A DNA stretch of 34,250 nt from Stutzerimonas azotifigens DSM 17556 (GTDB lineage Bacteria; Pseudomonadota; Gammaproteobacteria; Pseudomonadales; Pseudomonadaceae). This document shows positions 28,552-34,250 of the stretch, piece after piece. A program made the translations under genes and the position numbers. The notes under the pieces are model-generated. The model did not search any database. It was not told the origin of the DNA and saw only the letters and a list, made by a program, of their open reading frames with translations. The stretch's first letter is position 1; every line of letters starts with the position of its first letter. The stretch covers positions 96,923 through 131,172 of the forward strand of contig NZ_KE384410.1 of NCBI RefSeq assembly GCF_000425625.1. Reading direction: 5' to 3'.

Positions 28552-30012
28552 ATGACTCGAGAAAAACCGAAGAACCTCTGGCTCTCGCGCTGGGGTTTCA
28601 TCCTCGCTGCCACGGGCTCCGCGGTGGGCCTGGGCAATATCTGGAAATTCCCCTACATCACCGGCGAGTACGGCGGTGGCGCCTTCGTGTTGATGTACCT
28701 GGCCTGCATCCTGGCCATCGGCATCCCGGTGATGATGACCGAGATCGCGCTCGGTCGGCGCGGCCGCGGCAGCCCGATCGACGCCATCGGCCGGGTGGTG
28801 CGGGAGAACGGCGGCAACCCGGCGTGGAAGGCGGTCGGCGGCATGGCCATGCTGGCGGGCTTCCTGATCCTCTGCTTCTACGTGGTCGTGGCCGGCTGGG
28901 CCTTCGCCTACACCTGGAAGATGCTCGACGGCTCGCTGGCCGCACCCAGCGTCGAGGCGCTCGGCGCGGTGTTCGAGGCGCACAACGCCAGCCCGCTGCA
29001 ACTCGGCGGCTGGAGCGTGCTGGTGGCGCTGCTGACCCTGCTGATCGTCGGCAAGGGCGTGCAGGCGGGCGTCGAACGGGCGTTCCGCTGGATGATGCCG
29101 GGGCTGGCGGTGATGCTGCTGGCGCTGGTCGGCTATGCCTGGACCAACGGCAGCTTCGGCCGGGGCGTGGCCTTCCTGTTCAGCTTCGACGCCTCCAGGC
29201 TGACCGGCGAAGCCTTCCTCGCCGCGCTCGGCCATGCGTTCTTCACCCTCAGCTTGGCCAGCGGCGCGATCCTCACCTACGGCTCCTACATCCCCGACGG
29301 CCAGTCCATCGCCCGCACCACCTTCATCGTCGCCATCGCCGACACCTGCGTGGCGCTGCTGGCGGGGCTGGCGATCTTCCCGGTGATCTTCGCCAACGGC
29401 ATGGACCCGAGCGCCGGGCCGGGGCTGATCTTCATGAGCCTGCCGCTGGCCTTCCAGCAGATGCCGTTCGGCACCCTGTTCGGCGTGCTGTTCTTCGCCA
29501 TGGTGTCGGTGGCGGCGTTGACCTCGGCGATCTCGATGATCGAGGCGGTGGTCGCCTACCTGAACGAGAAGTACGGCATCAGCCGCCCGCGCGCGGCCTT
29601 CGGTGCGGGCTCCGTGCTGCTGGTGATCAGCCTGAGCGCGATGCTCTCGTTCAACGTCGGCGCCGACTGGAAGCTGTTCGGCATGACCCTGTTCGACGGC
29701 CTCGACTACCTCACCTCGCGCTGGATGATGCCGCTCGGGGGGATTCTCATGGCGGTGCTCGCCGGCTACTGCCTGCGCGGCGAGATCCTGCGCGAGGAGC
29801 TCGGCCTGTCGCCGGCCGGCCACGCGCTCTGGCTGTTCATGGTGCGCTACGTCAGCCCGGTGCTGATCCTGATGGTGTTCCTGCACGCGCTCGGCTGGCT
29901 GGGCTTCGACCCGCTGGCGCGCTGGTACTGGATCGCCGGCGCGATCGGCGTGCTGGCGGTGGCCGGCGAACTCTTCCGCCCGCGCGGGCTGAAGGCGCAG
30001 GCCCGCGTCTGA
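28552..30012 (+). CDS. Sodium-dependent transporter, NSS/SNF family
   Basis: Inner-membrane Na+-coupled symporter of the neurotransmitter:sodium symporter family (LeuT/TnaT relatives), 486 residues with about 11-12 membrane segments. The first segment shows the signature GFILAATGSAVGLGNIWKFPY (15-35), where the broken helix binds Na+ and the amino-acid substrate. Bacterial members mostly carry amino acids such as tryptophan, leucine or tyrosine. An AGGTGA ribosome site precedes the ATG. Placed after a Leu/Phe-type dehydrogenase and an indolepyruvate oxidoreductase, it is a reasonable importer for the same pathway, though a terminator and repeats separate the genes. Confidence 0.92.
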   Translation: MTREKPKNLWLSRWGFILAATGSAVGLGNIWKFPYITGEYGGGAFVLMYLACILAIGIPVMMTEIALGRRGRGSPIDAIGRVVRENGGNPAWKAVGGMAMLAGFLILCFYVVVAGWAFAYTWKMLDGSLAAPSVEALGAVFEAHNASPLQLGGWSVLVALLTLLIVGKGVQAGVERAFRWMMPGLAVMLLALVGYAWTNGSFGRGVAFLFSFDASRLTGEAFLAALGHAFFTLSLASGAILTYGSYIPDGQSIARTTFIVAIADTCVALLAGLAIFPVIFANGMDPSAGPGLIFMSLPLAFQQMPFGTLFGVLFFAMVSVAALTSAISMIEAVVAYLNEKYGISRPRAAFGAGSVLLVISLSAMLSFNVGADWKLFGMTLFDGLDYLTSRWMMPLGGILMAVLAGYCLRGEILREELGLSPAGHALWLFMVRYVSPVLILMVFLHALGWLGFDPLARWYWIAGAIGVLAVAGELFRPRGLKAQARV

Positions 30013-30044
30013 CGAGGTTGCGATCGGAGTGGTAGGGCAGCTTG

Positions 30045-30072
30045 CGCCCCCGTGGTTGGGGGCGTTTTTTTT
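30045..30072 (+). terminator. Rho-independent terminator after the NSS transporter gene
   Basis: Stem CGCCCCC (30045-30051) / GGGGGCG (30058-30064), 6-nt loop, then eight T (30065-30072). A textbook terminator 32 bp after the stop, lying between convergent genes. Confidence 0.92.
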
Positions 30073-30093
30073 GCGAGCGGGGCAGCGAGAAAG

Positions 30094-30450
30094 CTAGTCG
30101 GGTTTCGCCTGGTTCATGATCGTTTCCAGCACGCCATCGAGATTGTCGAGCACGTCGAGGTTGCTGAAGCGAAGCACGGTCAGCCCGGCTGCGTGCAGGT
30201 GCAGGGTCCGCTGCGCGTCCTGTGCCCGTCCCGCTGGTGTGAGGTGCTGGCTGCCGTCGAGTTCGACCACGAGGGCGCGCTCCGGGCAATAGAAGTCCAG
30301 CACGTAGGGCGGCCAGGGATGCTGGCGACGGAACTTGAGCCCACCGAGCCTCCGATTGCGCAGATGGCTCCAGATCAGGTGCTCGCAATCGGTGAGGTCG
30401 TGGCGCAGTTGGCGGGCGAAGCCGCGCTGTTCCGGGGTCGGTTTGGGCAT
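30094..30450 (-). CDS. DUF559 (Vsr-like endonuclease fold) protein
   Basis: 118-residue protein made of a single DUF559 domain, related to very-short-patch-repair (Vsr) type endonucleases. Visible family marks: ARQLRHDLTDCEHLIWSHLR (12-31), KFRRQHPWPPYVLDFYC (39-55), and ALVVELDGSQH (59-69). The acidic residues D52, E63 and D65 would form a PD-(D/E)xK-like metal site, but function in this family is mostly unproven. The N-terminus is MPKPTPEQRG; an AAGGA ribosome site lies in the loop of a 7-bp inverted repeat that overlaps the start codon (30448-30468). Stand-alone gene between the NSS terminator and a repeat block; no methylase or partner is nearby. Confidence 0.82.
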   Translation of the reverse strand: MPKPTPEQRGFARQLRHDLTDCEHLIWSHLRNRRLGGLKFRRQHPWPPYVLDFYCPERALVVELDGSQHLTPAGRAQDAQRTLHLHAAGLTVLRFSNLDVLDNLDGVLETIMNQAKPD

Positions 30451-30696
30451 TCACGGTCCTTGTGAATGGGTATGGAGAGGTACCCCTCACCCTAGCCCTC
30501 TCCCCGGAGGGGAGAGGGGACTGGTTCACGTTGGGCTCAATCCATGTGCATTGACAGGACGCAGGTCATCGAAGCAAGAGACAGTGAGCTTGAATCGCCT
30601 GGAGCCTGGAGCCTGGAGCCTGGAGCCTCTGGCTGGCACCGGAAACCCCCCTCTCCCCGCCGGGGAGAGGGCTGGGGTGAGGGGCTTGCAGCGCCC
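30451..30696. repeat. Repeats between prfC and the DUF559 gene
   Basis: Contains two inverted-context hairpins of the same family as in the phnK-phnL gap: CCCTCTCCCC (30496-30505) / GGGGAGAGGG (30509-30518) and CCCTCTCCCC (30649-30658) / GGGGAGAGGG (30662-30671), each bordered by a CTCACCC/GGGTGAG-type arm on opposite outer sides. Between them lies a short tandem array, GGAGCCT repeated four times at 30601-30628. No gene is supported here. Confidence 0.85.
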
Positions 30697-32280
<1,584 letters not shown>

Positions 32281-32721
32281 GGCGGTCCCGGTTGGAAAGC
32301 GGTTCGGAAAAAGCCGGCGATTATAGAGCAAAGGGCGCCTGGGCGTCCCGCGCGGCGACGGGCGCGGGCGCGCCGGCCGGCGGGGCGCCGGAACATCATG
32401 CGGTCATCCCGGTCGGTTACAACGAGAGGGGTTCGCCCGTCGACCGAAAAAGGGACGCGCTTCCATTGATCTCGGGGGTTAGTGGCTCTAAAGTTCGCGC
32501 CCGAACGTCCATGCTGGAAACGATCCATCCGGCTCAAGTACTGACGACGAGAGGTCGCCGGTTCGAACCCCGAGAGCAATGCTCGGAGGGATTCTCCGGG
32601 GCCGGTGATGCTCGGCGACGTGCCTTGGGAAGTAGGCGAACCAAAATGGGGAAACTGTCAGACGTTCACGGCCTCGCGCCACCCCGTGCTCACTCTTCCG
32701 TTCCGCCAACTGGAGCCCTGC
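32281..32721. other. Long non-coding gap and leader between prfC and speC
   Basis: No gene is supported on either strand. The prfC-proximal part is very GC-rich (about 32330-32395). Further on, the segment around 32547-32573 contains AGGTC followed by GCCGGTTCGAACC, which looks like the variable loop and T-arm of a tRNA, but the T-stem is imperfect (two mismatches), no matching anticodon or acceptor arm is present and no CCA follows. The speC gene starts at 32722 with GGAG at 32712-32715. The promoters of both genes must lie in this gap, but none is clear enough to call. Confidence 0.5.
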
Positions 32722-33885
32722 ATGTCGATCAAGATCGAAGACTACTATCCGCGCGAAACCTTCCAGCGCATGAAGCAGTTCGCCGAGCAGCATGAAACGC
32801 CCTTCGTCGTCATCGATACCCAGATCATCAGCCAGTCCTACGACGAGCTGGTGAAGAACTTCCCCTTCGCCAAGATCTACTACGCGGTCAAGGCCAACCC
32901 GGCCATCGAGATCACCGAGCTGCTGCGCGACAAGGGCTCGAACTTCGACATCGCCTCGATCTACGAGCTGGACAAGGTGATGTCCACCGGCGTCACCGCC
33001 GACCGCATCAGCTACGGCAACACCATCAAGAAGTCCAAGGACATCCGCTACTTCTACGAGAAGGGCGTGCGCATGTTCGCCACCGACTCGGAAGCGGACC
33101 TGCGCAACATCGCCAAGGCCGCGCCGGGCTCGAAGGTCTATGTGCGGATCCTTACCGAGGGCTCGAACACCGCCGACTGGCCGCTGTCGCGCAAGTTCGG
33201 CTGCCAGACCGACATGGCGCTGGATTTGCTGATCCTCGCCAAGCAGCTGGGCCTGGTGCCCTACGGCGTGTCCTTCCACGTCGGCTCGCAGCAGCGCGAC
33301 ATCGACGTCTGGGATGCGGCCATCGCCAAGGTCAAGGTGATCTTCGAGCGCCTGAAGGAAGAGGACGGCATCGTCCTGAAGATGATCAACATGGGCGGTG
33401 GCTTCCCGGCCAACTACATCGCCAAGACCAACGACCTGAACACCTACGCCGACGAGATCATCCGCTTCCTCAAGGACGACTTCGGCGACGACCTGCCGGA
33501 AATCATCCTCGAGCCGGGCCGTTCGCTCATCGCCAACGCCGGCGTGCTGGTGTCCGAGGTGGTGCTGGTGTCGCGCAAGTCGCGTACCGCGGTCGAGCGC
33601 TGGGTGTTCACCGACGTGGGCAAGTTCAGCGGCCTGATCGAAACCATGGACGAGTCCATCAAATTCCCGATCTGGACCGAGAAAAAGGGCGAGATGGAGG
33701 AAGTGGTCATCGCCGGTCCGACCTGCGACAGCGCCGACATCATGTACGAGCACTACAAGTACGGCCTGCCGCTGAACCTGGCGAGCGGCGACCGGCTGTA
33801 CTGGTTCTCGACCGGCGCCTATACCACCAGCTACAGCGCGGTGGAGTTCAACGGTTTCCCGCCGCTGAAGGCGTACTACATCTGA
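32722..33885 (+). CDS. speC: Ornithine decarboxylase (alanine-racemase fold, PLP-dependent)
   Basis: Decarboxylates ornithine to putrescine, the entry to polyamine synthesis. 387 residues, the same length as the P. aeruginosa SpeC and unlike the large fold-type I enzymes of E. coli. Motifs: YYAVKANP (PLP lysine K57), HVGSQ (from H186), EPGRSLIANAG for phosphate binding, and GPTCDSADIMYE with the catalytic Cys335. The ATG at 32722 is preceded by GGAG at the right distance and gives the usual N-terminus MSIKIEDYYP; upstream in-frame starts are not family-like. Codon use is slightly less GC-extreme than neighbours, as often seen in well-expressed genes. Some members also take lysine. Confidence 0.95.
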   Translation: MSIKIEDYYPRETFQRMKQFAEQHETPFVVIDTQIISQSYDELVKNFPFAKIYYAVKANPAIEITELLRDKGSNFDIASIYELDKVMSTGVTADRISYGNTIKKSKDIRYFYEKGVRMFATDSEADLRNIAKAAPGSKVYVRILTEGSNTADWPLSRKFGCQTDMALDLLILAKQLGLVPYGVSFHVGSQQRDIDVWDAAIAKVKVIFERLKEEDGIVLKMINMGGGFPANYIAKTNDLNTYADEIIRFLKDDFGDDLPEIILEPGRSLIANAGVLVSEVVLVSRKSRTAVERWVFTDVGKFSGLIETMDESIKFPIWTEKKGEMEEVVIAGPTCDSADIMYEHYKYGLPLNLASGDRLYWFSTGAYTTSYSAVEFNGFPPLKAYYI

Positions 33886-33907
33886 GGCGTCGACGCCGTG
33901 GTGAGAG

Positions 33908-33931
33908 AACCCCGCTTCGGCGAGGTTTTTT
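33908..33931 (+). terminator. Rho-independent terminator after speC
   Basis: Stem AACCCCGC (33908-33915) / GCGAGGTT (33920-33927) with one internal mismatch, a stable TTCG tetraloop (33916-33919), and a run of six T (33926-33931). It begins 22 bp after the speC stop. Confidence 0.88.
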
Positions 33932-34250
33932 GTCGCTTGGCAAAAGCGCCTAGACGGGACGAGAGAAACGTGCGCCGTAGAGTGGAAAACCGCGAAGCGT
34001 TTTCCACCGCTGCCGCTGTTCACTCGATCGGCCAGTGAGCCCAGGCATTGGCTGGACCCGACGCGTGGATGAGGCTGCGCCGTCTCCACCCTACGTCAGG
34101 CCCCGGCGCTGGGCGCGACCTCGCGCGGGCTCCGGTCGCAGGCAGAGCCTGCTCCTTCAGGTGTTCGTCCAGGTTGCAGGCCGCGCCGTGCTTTTCCCTT
34201 CTCCCCGCGGGAGAAGGTGGCCCGCAGGGCCGGATGAGGGGCTGGCCCGG
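33932..34250. repeat. Intergenic repeats at the right end of the window
   Basis: No gene is seen. A perfect 9-bp hairpin GTGGAAAAC (33982-33990) / GTTTTCCAC (33999-34007) is followed by a CTCCACCCTACG-type motif (about 34084-34095), a CGCAGGCAGAGCCTGCTCC element (34138-34156, inverted relative of the one near 28231), and a reverse-orientation copy of the CATCCGGCCCTGC element at 34196-34236. All are REP-like families seen elsewhere in the window. Confidence 0.78.

Noticed and set aside
32541..32600. Possible intact tRNA gene near the GGTTCGAACC sequence
   Set aside because: That 10-mer is self-complementary, so either strand could be a T-loop, but neither strand gives a paired T-stem, an anticodon arm with U33 or a CCA-bordered acceptor stem.

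Overview
The window looks like a chromosomal segment of a GC-rich gammaproteobacterium of the Pseudomonas group (Pseudomonas/Stutzerimonas/Azotobacter-like). Three things point there. The ornithine decarboxylase is the 387-residue alanine-racemase-fold type typical of Pseudomonas. The C-P lyase order phnCDEFGHIJKLMNP, with phnP directly after phnN and no phnO, is a pseudomonad arrangement. Many gaps between genes are packed with REP-like palindromes of the kind pseudomonads carry. No rRNA, intact tRNA, CRISPR array, insertion sequence or prophage gene was seen.

Layout. 1-2174 (+): a Nei-type DNA glycosylase coupled to a CPA1 Na+/H+ antiporter. 2178-6648 (-): a ketone-body module (3-hydroxybutyrate dehydrogenase, acetoacetyl-CoA synthetase, thiolase) that takes 3-hydroxybutyrate to acetyl-CoA; a repeat-filled gap of about 0.5 kb separates hbdH from the other two genes. 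6837-7268 (+): an exported DUF192 protein. 7285-18303 (+): a complete C-P lyase operon, phnCDEFGHIJK, then a 490-bp REP island, then phnLMNP. 18545-22460 (+): a second phosphonate-type ABC transporter (phnD2-phnC2-phnE2) followed by a second, clearly diverged PhnM-like amidohydrolase. 22695-30012: a divergent Lrp/AsnC regulator, a fused indolepyruvate:ferredoxin oxidoreductase, a Leu/Phe-type dehydrogenase and an NSS amino-acid transporter, together suggesting oxidation of an amino acid to an acyl-CoA. 30094-33885: a small DUF559 protein (-), prfC (-) and speC (+).

How the parts work together. Both phosphonate loci carry the same two-layer control in the DNA. Each has a four-unit, 11-bp-periodic Pho box followed about 10 bp later by a plausible -10 element, as expected for phosphate-starvation control by PhoB. 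Each also has a 12-bp palindrome of the form YTGTMTAGACAA. It occurs three times: inside the start of phnC, inside the start of phnF, and just downstream of the predicted transcription start of phnD2. It closely resembles the operator described for mycobacterial PhnF, so the GntR regulator encoded in the operon probably controls both loci and itself.

The best candidate for an undescribed system is phnDCE2-phnM2: a co-regulated uptake system paired with an amidohydrolase that keeps the metal-site motifs of PhnM but lacks its conserved SPGQRQF/YREYY block. It may be an entry route for a phosphonate that the main operon does not handle alone. It is flanked on both sides by directly oriented copies of one REP-like family.
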